Assembly (NCBI GenBank): GCA_947179485.1 | Contig: OX359246.1 | Location: 71,203,508-71,267,507 of the forward strand | Direction: 5' to 3' | DNA: 64,000 nucleotides | Source of the DNA: Allacma fusca | Lineage: Eukaryota; Arthropoda; Collembola; Symphypleona; Sminthuridae | Program-made: the position numbers and the translations under genes | The notes under the pieces: model-generated | The model's input: the letters and a program-made list of their open reading frames with translations, nothing else | Told to the model about the DNA's origin: nothing | The model's database searches: none | Shown: piece by piece, positions 1-10,659 of the stretch | Layout of the letters: each line of letters opens with the position of its first letter | How positions within the stretch are numbered: position 1 is the stretch's first letter

Positions 1-681
1 AGTGGTCGGACTAATTCAATCCAGAACCGAAATTTTTCGATTCAATTCGATTCAATTCAATTCGATTCGTAGTTTTTTCGATTCGGTTTACATATTGAAC
101 CGAACCGAACGATTCAGTTCACACTGCCGGACTGAATTGAATTGTTTACTCTGAATTGCAGTCCAAACGATTAATGATTAGTCATTGCTCAAAACCGGTT
201 AATACTGAAACCTATAGCGTGGACCGGAGTCTCACGTGAAACATATGCACACTTTTGTCATAACTTTGTATTTTTGTGATTATTGTTTCGGATCATTCGA
301 CACAGCTTACAATCAGAAGTGTTCTGACGTCTCAATTTAATTCAACTTCCAGTAATTTCTGATTATTAATTAAGAAATGGGAATTAAATACTAATTTTAA
401 TATTAAACTTAATTTGATATTATTAAATTATTACTAATTCATGTATTTCTAAATGCATGAACAAAACTCATGTACGTGTGGTAGCAGGTACTGCGTGTTT
501 AATTTGTCTTCCCACAAAAAACAAACGATTTTCAATTCAGTTCAATTCATAGAGTAAAACCGAATTGAATTGAATTGTTTTTATACTGGACCGAATCGCA
601 AAACGGTTAACAATTCAGTCCACATAACTAATTGAATTGAATCGAAAATTTCTGAATTGAATTGAATCGTTCCGATCACTA
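1..681. mobile_element. hAT-like non-autonomous element, family F1 (left edge cut by window)
   Basis: The window opens with AGTGGTCGGAC and the inverse, ending in CCGATCACTA, lies at 671-681. The same TIR (TAGTGGTCGGA) bounds two other elements here (1499-1992 and 45435-48582), both with 8-bp target duplications as in hAT elements. The first T of the TIR and the left target duplication fall outside the window. The interior is built from GATTCAATT and its complement, densest near the ends, with no coding capacity. The right target copy would be ATTTGCAT at 682-689. Confidence 0.7.
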
Positions 682-1498
682 ATTTGCATACTCCATTCCA
701 TTTTTTTTCCTGCAATTTCTATACATATATCCTTGCCTTAAGGATAATAATTTTAGAACTCGTGTTTCAGTACAATTGCAGTATTTTCTAGAATATTTCT
801 ACAATTTAATATAATTAATCTTAAAATAATTATAAATAGTTTATACTTTTACTGCAAGTTTTATCCTTGAAAAATTGATTGCTTGATTTTGTTTTCAAAT
901 AAAGCTAAAAAAGGAAAACGGATCCGTGCTGGCGCTGGCATATATTTTTCAGATATATTTGATATGTAGAATAATTATTTTTGGGCCAGCAATTCATCTT
1001 AAATAGTAAATACCATTTTGAAACCCTCATCAACGTAATTTTATTATTGGAATAGCATCATCAATACTTCATTCATGATTGCATCCTTTCACAGTACGAC
1101 ATTTTAAAGTGTTGATATTCGGTCTACTCGGTACATAATCTCTGAAGAATTAAAAAATCAGTTATAATGCCGTCGCTATGGGGGAGCATTTAGCCGCCCT
1201 GCATATGGTCTGTTTTTATCTGCAAGACGAAGGGTTTAGTGGTTACCAAAACCCTTATAGTAATTGTTACCGCACTAATCGTAAGTACAATACATCTAGG
1301 ACCCGAAAACGGGACTGGGAAAACCAGCTGTGGGAACGGGTACAGGTCCAGAACATTTTAAATGTCTGGGTACGGGAAAAGGAACGGGTCCGGGTACGCA
1401 TTTTTATAAATGCATGGGAACGGGTCCGGGTACGGGAACACTTAAGGGGAGTACCCATGACGACCACTGGTACACTCTAATCTCTAATAATGTCAAGT
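682..1498. other. AT-rich spacer with a GGGTACGGG patch
   Basis: No gene recognised. About 1270-1450 is dense in GGAACGGG/GGGTACGGG words, which resemble the interior of the family F3 hAT-like elements at 24839 and 46488, so it is probably a remnant of a related element; no TIR or target duplication was found. The short ORFs here are by-products of the repeat. Confidence 0.4.
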
Positions 1499-1992
1499 TA
1501 GTGGTCGGATCGATTCAATTTGATTCGAATTTTTCAATTTGATTCAATTTGAAGCTTGAATTGAATCGAAAAACCAATTTTCGATTCAATTTGCCCCAAA
1601 GCAATTCAATTCGATTCAATTCACTCACTGAATCGAATTGAATCGTAAATCGAACGATTCAAGAGGGGAAACACAAAATTTTCCTTATGTTACTGGAGTG
1701 TCGTATACATATTATAAAGAGTATGGTAAAAGCTACGCTAAAATAACAAACGTTGTGGTATACGTAGTATTTGGATTTTGATTATGCGGAAAAAAGTACC
1801 CGTGCGCAGCCGAAGCGGTTTTGATGAATTGTTTGAATTGCAATTCACATGATATGATTCGATTCAGTTCAGTACATAAATCGAATCATTCGATTTGGCT
1901 TTGCTGCAAATCGAATCAAAATACTACTGAATCGAATTGACTCGAATCGAATCGAAAAATTCCAATTCTGAATTGAATTGGTCCGACCACTA
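1499..1992. mobile_element. hAT-like miniature element, family F1, complete
   Basis: 494 bp bounded by TAGTGGTCGGA and its inverse TCCGACCACTA, flanked by a perfect 8-bp duplication TGTCAAGT (1491-1498 and 1993-2000). Both the duplication length and the TIR start (T-A-G-N-G) fit hAT elements. The interior is direct and inverted copies of GATTCAATT; it encodes nothing and would depend on a transposase elsewhere. Confidence 0.85.
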
Positions 1993-2716
1993 TGTCAAGT
2001 TTACCAAAATTTTGGGTAACAACGATTTAAGTGCTGAAATCTCGGTCAGTGGACAACTATGTATCGTCTAAAATGTTCGGAAGCAATTTCGAATTTATAG
2101 TTGTTATACAGTAGTTTCTCTTTAGCTGGTTTTTCAGAACCGATTGTATCATCATATCACCGGCAACAATATGTCCAATTTCCCCTATCCTTAATGGCGA
2201 CTGTAAAACATTGTATGTTTGTGACTGTAAAAACCTACTTCGTATAACTAAAACAAAGAATTTAACCGATTATTTCAGAAATTATTTACGTATGAATTGT
2301 AAGTATTGTTCCGTTTTTGCTAATAATCTCTCCTTGATGTAGTGTTTTAAATAATAGCTTACATAAAACATGTTGTTTGTGTATTAGTGTTATCCCTGTC
2401 CAAAGATGCGTGCCGCGAAGACGATAAACGCCGAAGCTTAGGTCTGTGTGTGGGGACTCCCATTTCGATGTACACAATCAGATCATGATTTCCCTGTCCC
2501 GACTGCTGTGCTGAACAGTTGTTAAGTCAGCTGCTCTGCAGCAGGTTTCCGTGAACCTTAATCACGAATGTACTTATAGGCAGTGCATTCCATCTGTACC
2601 GCGGCTGGGTTGTGACTCCCTGAAAAAGTCATCATATGTCTGCCTTGGTTGGATAATTGTTGTAGTGGTGTATCGGTGCTTAGCTTACCTGTGCTTCCTT
2701 GTATATAAATTTTATT
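1993..2716. other. Spacer, possibly the 5' UTR of the LINE
   Basis: No gene recognised. The last 150-200 bases may belong to the untranslated leader of the non-LTR retrotransposon whose ORF1 starts at 2717, but no 5' end can be placed. Confidence 0.3.
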
Positions 2717-2890
2717 ATGGCATCTTTGTTTTGCTCATCACTAACTTGTAAAAAGAAAATTGCAAAAAATGTGCTTATCGTAGTTTGTATAACGTGTAAG
2801 TGTGTATTTCATCGTAAATGTCTGGATATGAGTGTTGCAGTCTATAGGGCTATTGATAGTGATTTTTGGGTATGCTTGTATTGTGTGACC
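2717..2890 (+). pseudogene. LINE ORF1 fragment with PHD-type zinc finger
   Basis: From ATG 2717 the reading has C6, C11, C24-x2-C27, H32, C35 and C53-x2-C56, a C4HC3 spacing typical of PHD fingers in the first ORF of CR1/Jockey-group LINEs. The frame runs straight into unrelated sequence at about 2890, where CAGTGCTG opens a stretch closing with CAGCACTG near 3046, probably a small inserted TIR element; no target duplication was seen for it. The ATG at 2699 is also in frame; 2717 fits the family better. Confidence 0.6.
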
Positions 2891-3289
2891 AGTGCTGCCA
2901 GATGTCCTGGATTGGCCCAAACTGTCCCGGAATCGATGCGTTTGTCCCGGAGGAAGCATAAGAGCATTCCTTGACACAAACGGCTTGGGAAATGCATAAA
3001 AAATTCCGGGACATGCTTAAAACATTAGTCTTTTCCAGCACTGATCGTTGTACGTTTATAAACACCGGAAACTAATTCTGGCATTGCACACTCCATTTTA
3101 TACGTTTCTGGTAATCGCTCCCACTCTTCATTGCATTAAACGTCAATGCAATAAATACATACTTCGACTCTTTCTCCCTGCAGGCTGAAGTAAGCGTTCA
3201 GACTCAATTGTGTACCAACGTATGTAATGCATTGCTTCAATTGGATTGATATTAATAACAAAAATTTGAAAATTCTGATGTCTTCGAAG

Positions 3290-3913
3290 TAATGTTATGC
3301 TGAACAGAAAGTCGTTGAAAGATTGGAAGAGAGATTGCTTTTACGGAAGCAAAACCAATTCGATTGTCAAATTACTACCTCGGAAGCAGCAAAAAAAGTT
3401 TTACTGCTACTGCTATAATTTCCCACACCAGTCAATTGAGTACCTAACTACTCGTTTTGATTTTTCGAAGGGAAACATACTCTCGCGACTTAAAGTTTTA
3501 TAATTATCCATGACCGAATTTGATTCAATCTTCTCAGTTTACCAATTTAGCTAATGAGTTGAAAATCGAACTTTCAACTGATCAGCTCTATCAAGATTTT
3601 TTCAATATACGTGCTAATTACAAAATTATTGCTGTAGAAGACGAAGTGGATACCGGAACTGCTGAAGCTCGTGTCATTTGTCCTTTCAGTTCCTGTTAGC
3701 AATGCATTGGCAGAAAATGTTTTTAGTCTTGTAAAATTGATTTGAATGGACAGGTGTAATTCTATGTCCGTTAGTTTGATCGAAGCTGATTTACAAGTTA
3801 AACTCAATTTTGAACTCAGTTGTGCAAATTTTTTGGAATACACGGGCAAGGCCGAAAATAAAGCCTTCCTGCTTAAGGCCAAATCGTCTGACAAGTATGC
3901 TGGAAATGATTAG
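3290..3913 (+). pseudogene. Possible remainder of LINE ORF1
   Basis: Short open pieces in different plus-strand frames: 3297-3503 (68 codons, Lys-rich), about 3550-3700, and about 3700-3913 with helical composition. Their position between the PHD finger and the endonuclease suggests the rest of ORF1, but no domain was recognised. The opposite-strand ORF at 3574-3894 looks like a shadow. Confidence 0.3.
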
Positions 3914-4066
3914 ATTGTCATAATAGGACAATATTGTTATACTAAACAATTTATCGGTAATAAAACGAACACTTTAAGTATTACTTAAATACTACTTACT
4001 GTTTTTTCACCATAAACCTAGACGGCTTAAAATTTTGTATTACAAAAACAATGTGTCCCTGAATTC

Positions 4067-4732
4067 ATGATTACACATCTGGTAGCACTGTTTGTGACAA
4101 AGGTGAACCCTCCGCTTATCAATAATGTATCGTTTACTACTGATAATGTGTCTTCTATTGAAATTGCATCTATCGATAATTCCTGTGACTTACCTGCACA
4201 CAACGTGAACAGTAAGCTAGGTCAGTTTATTTATCTAAACATTAACAATTTCACTGCACATAAATTTGAAGAAGTTAAGTGTAGACTGTGTGACGGTAAA
4301 ATTGATGTTGCAGGTTTTGTTGAGACCTTTTTTGATACGAATACAAAAATTAACTTGTATAATATAAATGGTTTTGTTACTGTAAGGAGAGACAAGGATA
4401 ATGGGGGAAAAGTTGGTGGCTTGATTTAAGCGTTTGTTTTTAAGGTACTTAATCCCAATGTTGATACGTTTAACTCAGTCGACGAATATTTAATTGTAAA
4501 AATGGGGCTCTCTGAATATCAGTCCAATATTATCATCTTAATATACAGGCCACCGTCTTGTTCTGTAGATAAATTTTTATTGTTTCTTGATTCCTTACTA
4601 AAATTTGTTACCCAATGTAATTCCAAATGTTTTCTCATGAGTGATATAAATATTGACTTATTTTCATGTAAATTTGAAAGTGTCAAGCTTACAGCCTGCT
4701 TAAGTATGTTTGGCTATAAGCAAGTTATATAA
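4067..4732 (+). pseudogene. LINE ORF2, endonuclease domain
   Basis: Two open pieces in one frame (4067-4429 and 4502-4732) match an APE-type endonuclease: FIYLNINNF near the start, DVAGFVETFFD carrying the usual catalytic-Glu motif, VVRRD-like VTVRRDKDNGGKVGG, then IYRPP and MSDINID where families usually have YRPP and GDFN. A stop separates the pieces. It would nick target DNA to prime reverse transcription. It belongs with the reverse transcriptase downstream. Confidence 0.65.
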
Positions 4733-5467
4733 GTTCGGACGAGGAAATATAGTGGTAAGGAAAATCTAGCTCTCTTATTGACCAACTTTATGTACCACGT
4801 CACCTTCCAATTCATTGGAATGTTGAAACAACTGGATTATCAGACCATGATTTTATCTCTTTTGACCCAAGTTTTAAATGTAAGTCAAAGCATGAAGTTA
4901 AGTATATTTCATACAGAAACTTCAGCCAGTTTGACTGGGGAATACTAAATACGGAAATATGTAAAATTGACTGGACTTTCATGGAGTGCGGTAATTATGA
5001 TATTGACTTTGTTTTTAATGTTATACATACAACAATACGGGTCCTGCTGAATGAGTTTGTGCCTATTTGTAAAAAACGTGTTAAGCACTCTGTTAAATGT
5101 TTGGTCAACCCTGGCATACTTAAGCAAATTAAGGAACGTGATAATCTTAAACAAATAGCCTCTTTGCAACACACTCCAGAACTGCAGAGCCAGATCTAAT
5201 TATGCTTCAAAGCGTGCATATTTCTATCCAAACTAACAAACAAATACTATGATATCGGGGAAACATGTTTGGAAATTAGTCGATAATTTAAGAATCAAGG
5301 AAATTGAAGTAACAGGTTACTTTAATAAAATTAGTTGATAACGATATTACCTACAGTAATAATCCATCTATTTGTAATGTGTTGGCTAAATCCTTTACTG
5401 TTCTTGTTACTATGAAAATTCAGATATACAAACTTTTAAGTCTGATCTTCCACAGGATTATAGCTTT

Positions 5468-6459
5468 ATGCCTGTGACGAGTGAGGAGATTCACAACGCA
5501 GTTCGATTTATGAAAAGTACTAACAACCGCCGTGAAGTAATTACTTATCGCATATATGCTAATGCTGCAGTTATGACTCCCATTCTTTTACTATTTGACC
5601 TTATATTAGCCAATGGAACTCTACTTAAATATATTGAAGCAGCTACAGTTACACCATTATATAAGAGTAAAGGTAGTTTTACGTAAGCTGGTAATTATCG
5701 ACCTATCAATTGTCTACCTTTCGTTAACAAGTTTTTTGAAAAGCTAATGTTTCATCGTATTCTGACCCAATACAAAATGGATATGGATGATTGTCAGCAT
5801 GGCTTTCGTAAAGGTAGATCCTGTTTTACTGCTGTATTTACTTTCATTCATGCAATATGTAACTATGGAAACCTAACGTTAAAGTTCTTGCTGTTTATGT
5901 TGACTTGCGAAAGGCGTTTAATTCTGCATCCCGTTTACTTCTCTTAAAAGAAAATAGATCTATATTTAACTGTGACACTTGTACTCTGCATGTGCTAGCT
6001 GATTATCTTTCTAACCGTGATTTTCAGATTTACATGAATGGTCAAATTTCACAGCATTTCTTAGATATTAATGGTGTTCCTCAATGGTCAATCTTGGGAC
6101 CTTTACTATTCATACTGTATTTCTCCGACATTGGTACTGCTATATCTGCTAGCTTTGTTGCCTATGCGGACGACCTTGTTATTTATATTCACGGTACTTG
6201 TATCCCAAATATGTTTAAACTTATGCAGGCTATTCTTGAAAGCATACCCTGCTGGATGAATTTAAATGCTTTAACTATAAATTGTAACAAGACTAAGTAC
6301 ATGATTTTTCATAAATCCCCTAGTTGTGATTTAAATGACACTTTTTGTGCGGACAGTGAAAAAATTGCGAAGGTTTGGACTTTCAGGTATCTTGGTGTAA
6401 TTTCGGATGAAAAGCTTCATTTTAACGAACATGCACGGTGGTATTTAACAAATAAATAA
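5468..6459 (+). pseudogene. LINE ORF2, reverse transcriptase domain
   Basis: Pieces 5468-5686, 5747-5947 and 5905-6459 together carry the fingers and palm: TPLYKSKG, NYRPINCLP, a QHGFRKGRS motif, the GVPQ-x-SILGPLLF motif in which the usual Gly is Trp, and the catalytic YADD at about 6165. A frameshift near 5905-5947 and a stop near 5685 break the frame. The thumb (RYLGVISDEKLHF) is cut at 6447 by an AATAAACA repeat; another stretch at about 6570-6735 could be the displaced C-terminus, which is uncertain. Confidence 0.75.
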
Positions 6460-6569
6460 TAAACAAATAATAAATAAATAATAAATAAATAATAAACAAA
6501 TAATAAGCAAATAATAAACAAATCAAAAATAAATAATAAACAAATAATAAACAAATAATAAACAAATAT
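6448..6569. repeat. AATAAATA/AATAAACA microsatellite
   Basis: About 120 bp of AAATAAATAAT/AAACAAATAAT units. It sits where the LINE thumb domain stops, either as an expansion inside the element or as the tail of a truncated insertion. Confidence 0.8.
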
Positions 6570-7348
6570 AACGAGCATTCCATATGACAGACGATATATT
6601 GAACAAGGGCGACGGTCTTTATACGTCAACAGGTTTTCTAAATTCCAAGGAAGAACTCTTATAAACCCTCAAAACAATATGCCATTAAATAAATTCACAT
6701 CGCATGTCTTCACGATACGTGCAGATCTGTAACGTGGTACTTCAATTAATGTAATTGACCAGTTACCCACCCCTCAAAGTCAATTACTACACGCAGGCGC
6801 GTAGCCAGGAATTGACCAAGGGGGGGCAACATTAATTAGAACGTACATATGTAAACTGACACATTCTATGGGAAATCCAATTCACGAATGTAAAATGCAT
6901 CAAATTTTGCGATCTGAATTTCAGATTTTAAAATTCTCCACGTTTTACGATTCCATCAAATTTGAATAATTTTGGACCAGATTTTTAATTGGGCTTGATC
7001 CGATTTCGGAGAATTTCGAGACCTGGGTTCGCTTTTATCGTTTCAGCTGGTGCTTAACCTACTGTTCCTGTGATACACGTCTTTGCTTCGAAAAGAAACT
7101 GCGGATATCAGGCGTGCTTGACCTTTTCATAATGAAGAATTAATTACAATTCACTAATTTACTAATTCTATCCAGCTTAAAAATTCCCTCGAAGCGATGC
7201 GTGTAAGTTACAGAAGCTAAAAGCTTTTAATATGAAAATATTTAAAGCCGCTGTTACCATAGTTTTGTTGCCGTTGAAGGTTGAATTTAAATCGACGAGG
7301 CAAAGGTCAAAGTGAAATCGGGATTTTGCAATGCATTCAAATCAAAGA
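6570..7348. other. Spacer with repeat fragments
   Basis: No gene recognised. At 6791-6830 GGCGCGTAGCCAGGAATT is followed by a run of seven G; this resembles a common interspersed-repeat end, but no family was assigned. The left edge of the P450 duplication is at about 7349. Confidence 0.35.
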
Positions 7349-7518
7349 AACAAGACAGTTCAAAAAATGAGTTTGTATCTATAAATAAGAAAACCTTTAG
7401 AACTTACAATTCAGCCTCCAAAATTTTTTCAATGCTTTTTTGTAGAAACAATTGTTTAAGATTGGGGAAATACGTAAAAATCAGATAAAAAATGTTCTAA
7501 CAAAATTTTACTACTTAG

Positions 7519-9571
7519 ATCATTGCGGAGCGAAAAACGGCCTACAAGAAGGAACAGAAATGGTTGTGCACGGGCGAAACAGATGTTACATCAAAAAAAA
7601 GTAATGAAGCAATATTTGTTTTTTTGTGTAAGTATTACTAATTGTACTAACTCTCACAAGTAATCCTTTTTTGATGCCCCCTCCAGATTTTCGAAATTCC
7701 ACCAAAATTAGTTTGCTCATACCCTGAGTACAACTTTACGTCATATCTGCCACCTGAAAAATCCTTTGTAGTTTTTTAAAAAAATTTGGCACGAAGCCAA
7801 TTTTTCTCGAAATTCAAAACTGCAAAATTTAAATGGCATTTAACATGGAAAATTACAAGTTTCACGTACCCCAACCTTCAAAAAGTTGATTTTTTTTGTC
7901 ATACGGTTTTTCATACTGTAGTACTCTAATATTTTTCTACCAACAATATAATCAGCTAAATGCGTGTATTAACGACATTAAGGTTAGGAATCGACCATTG
8001 TAGGGTTAACAGTAACCAATGCTGCAATTAGTTGGCCATTGTACATTCGTAACCAGACCCGAAAAACCGCTCGTTCAATTTTCAGCTGAAAATGAGTATT
8101 TGAAATACATTATTTTGAACTCATTCCATAAATTGCCATTTTGGAACATACTTTCTTGCATAATGTACGTGAAACTTGTAATTTCCCATGTTAAATGCCA
8201 TTTAAATTTTGCAGTTTTGAATTTCGAGAAAAATTGGCTTTGCGCCAAATTTTTTTAAAAAACTACAAAGGATTTTTCAGGTGGCAGGTATGACGTTAAC
8301 TTGTACTCAGGGTATGAACAAACTAATTTTGGTGGAATTTCCAAAATCTGGAGGGGGCACCAAAAAAGGTTTACTTGTCAGTAGCAATTCGTTTGATTTC
8401 ACAATTTGCTTCATGCAGAACGACTAGCCTTCCTGGATCTCTTGATTGAGATACAGTCCACCACAGAAACAATTCTAACAGACGAAGATATTTATGATGA
8501 AACAGCTACATTTACATTTGAGGTTTGAGTTTATGCATGCGAAATTTCTACCTATATTTGACATAAAATTCATAATTGTTTATTGATTCTGGACTCTTTT
8601 CGGGCTTAGCCATTATAATCCATACATTTAAACTAAAAATCTTCTAAAATTTGACTTAGAACATATAATATCAATATCATCGTCTAATTTCATGGTTTTA
8701 AAATTTCAATACTTTACACATCTAAACAGGGTCATGATACAACGGCAGCAGGGTTAACTTGGAGCGTGTATTTACTTTCTAAACATCCGGAATATCAGGT
8801 TATAAATCCATCTCAGAAGTCTGGTTATTACCACATTTCTTTACCTTCATCCTGATTTGTTTACTTCCCCAAGGAACAAGTTCACAGAGAATTGGAGACA
8901 ATTTTTGGAAGCAATCGGACCCGGCCTATTACGACTTTAGACCTGTCCAAAATGAAATATCTCGAGTGTTGTATTAAGGAGTCTCTACGATTGTACCCCA
9001 GTGTTCCAGCTGTTTTTCGAAAGGTTGAGCAAGACTTTCAATTAGGTACATCTTTAACTTAACAGAACATTTTTAAGAATCGATCTGTTTGCTAATAAAG
9101 TACAAACTGTCGGATACTAAAATGTGTTACTATTATTTAGATGAAAATACAGTAATCCCAGCCGGTATAAATATAATGATTTCCCCATGGGTGATACACA
9201 GAAAGTTTGAATTCTACCCGGACCCTGAGAAAATCATCCCTGAACGATACACTCTTGAAAATTCTATTGGGAGACATCCGTACGCGTACATGCCATTCTT
9301 GGCGGGTTCTCGAAATTGCATTGGTATGACAGTTTTTTCTAGATATTTATCGTTGCCGATGTCATTCAAATATTGTTAACATTCAAAATTGACGTAAACA
9401 AATGTATTCGCAGGTCAAAAAGTGGCTCTTATTGAGTTGAAGACAGTGCTGGTCAACGTTTTCCGAAACTTTAAAGTGAGACTTGCAGATCCGAAAGAGA
9501 CTGTGAATGCCCTTCCGGAACTGATTGTTCGGCCGGAGAATGACATTAATGTACTGGTAGAAATCAAGTGA
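7519..9571 (+). pseudogene. CYP4-type cytochrome P450, 3' partial copy (six exons)
   Basis: Six exons join in phase with GT-AG introns: 7519-7600, 8419-8522, 8730-8798, 8874-9045, 9141-9323 and 9414-9571 (TGA). They encode the C-terminal half of a microsomal haem monooxygenase: I-helix TFTFE/GHDTTAAGLTW across an intron, K-helix ESLR, PERY in the PERF position and the haem loop FLAGSRNCIG with its Cys ligand. AATAAA follows at 9577. No N-terminal exons lie upstream in the window; upstream is a LINE, so this is a truncated duplicate of exons 7-12 of the gene at 26493-37904, from which it differs slightly. The join 7600/8419 skips an in-frame stop, supporting the chosen donor. It keeps the usual Gly after GHDTTAA, which the longer copy has lost. 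It is likely not functional alone. Confidence 0.85.
7657..8377. mobile_element. Long-TIR miniature element, family F9
   Basis: 721 bp with two arms of about 200 bp that are inverse complements (7657-about 7880 and about 8160-8377), beginning CAAGTAA and ending TTACTTG, flanked by TCA on both sides (7654-7656, 8378-8380). The duplicate segment has a single TCA at the matching spot (36714-36716), so this is an insertion with a 3-bp target duplication in intron 7 of the partial P450. A 3-bp duplication suggests PIF/Harbinger or a relative, tentatively. The ORF at 8019-8258 lies inside and is not a gene. Confidence 0.85.
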
Positions 9572-9582
9572 TTGTAAATAAA

Positions 9583-10650
9583 ACTATTCGTTAGTATCAA
9601 CTCCGTCTGATTAGATACCGTAGTGTTTTGTACGGTACATTTTGTTAGACCCTTTCTTAAAGTCTTCATTATTGGAGCGAAGTTAATTGGAGCAGGCTGA
9701 GTTGTTGGCTATTTGAGTGTTACAGGAAGTAAAACATTTTTAGGTTAACAGTTGCATAGCCCCTCCCTCCCTGACTTCGTTTGTGGGGACAGTGTCCCAC
9801 CTTTTACATTACCTTTTAAATTCCAAAATCCAGCAAATATTTAGCAAAATGTGAATTTTATTTCTCAATAATTTTGTATTACATAGCCCGTCCCTCCCTG
9901 ACTTCTTTTCTGGGACGATGCCGCTGTCCCTCCTTATTCTGGAGTGTCTGTGCAATAATTTCCAGGCATTTTAATTTACGATATCTTATAATTTGACACC
10001 TTAATTACAAATTCTTACGTTTCACATGGAAAATACAGAAGGCAATACATACGTACATCTATCTATAAAAACGTTATATGCCGAAACTTAACCAAAATAA
10101 AGCAGGATAAGTAGCCACATATCGTATACCTTAGATTCTGCCACTCATTGCAAGCAAAAGGACAAACGGAACCTTTATGTGCTCTACAGAATCCTTGCAA
10201 ACGCTGTAGAGAGACAGTACAGAAGACAGGTACTTACAATTAGCGACACAGCAATAATAACAGATTTATATGGAAACCGTGCCTCAAAATATAAAACCGC
10301 GTTCATTCGGTACAAATTTTAAACGCTTGGTCATTCCGGGCATCATGGTGCCCGCTTCGTATGCCGGAGTGAAACATTAGGTACCAGCGTTAGATTCGAG
10401 ATTTGATTTTAAGCACGAAAGCATTTTATTTGGTACAAATCGGCATAAAACAACTCTAGTAATGCATTTCTAAGTGGCCAAAACCAGGCCTGGCATCATG
10501 TTACCGGATCGGTTTAAAAAAATTAATTTAAGCTCCTAGTATGCCAGTGAACACGTTTGCATCAATTCCGAGCCTCTATTTAAGAAATAGCCTGGGGCGT
10601 ACCACCTCCCTTCATCTCGGGACGTCAATGGGGCTCCATCCTTCCAGCAG
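9583..10650. other. 3' flank of P450 copy 1 and spacer
   Basis: Up to about 10212 this is shared with 37916-38545 (including two copies of a TCCCTCCCTGACTTC word). From 10212 to 10650 there is unique sequence with no recognised gene. Confidence 0.5.
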
Positions 10651-10659
10651 TTGCTGATG

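Larger units (their letters stand above)
2717..6459 (+). mobile_element. Decayed non-LTR retrotransposon (LINE), CR1/Jockey-like
   Basis: Order is a PHD-type zinc-finger ORF1 (2717-2890), a decayed ORF1 remainder (about 3290-3913), an apurinic-type endonuclease (4067-4732) and a reverse transcriptase (5468-6459), all on the plus strand. ORF1 PHD fingers plus an APE-type endonuclease and a YADD reverse transcriptase occur in CR1- and Jockey-type LINEs; the clade cannot be fixed by eye. Many stops and frameshifts, and a probable insertion near 2890-3075, make this copy dead. A product of this kind would nick target DNA and reverse transcribe its own RNA. Confidence 0.8.
7349..10212 (+). repeat. 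Segmental duplication, copy 1 (P450 3' half)
   Basis: This segment matches about 36411-38545 in the same orientation almost base for base through exons, introns and the 3' flank. The length difference is explained by the 721-bp miniature element at 7657-8377, absent from the other copy. The left breakpoint falls in what is intron 6 of the full gene, just after its donor; the right one follows GCAAACGCTGTAGA in both copies. Confidence 0.85.

Noticed and set aside
1178..1542. Overlapping ORFs over GGGTACGGG words
   Set aside because: Low-complexity repeat translation.
2889..3050. Complete hAT-like element between CAGTGCTG and CAGCACTG
   Set aside because: Inverted ends are only about 8 bp and no 8-bp duplication flanks them, so it is noted only as possible.
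6417..6629. Minus-strand ORF reading LFIICLLF repeats
   Set aside because: Translation of the AATAAACA microsatellite.
8019..8258. 79-codon ORF
   Set aside because: Inside the F9 miniature element, spanning one inverted arm; no protein features.
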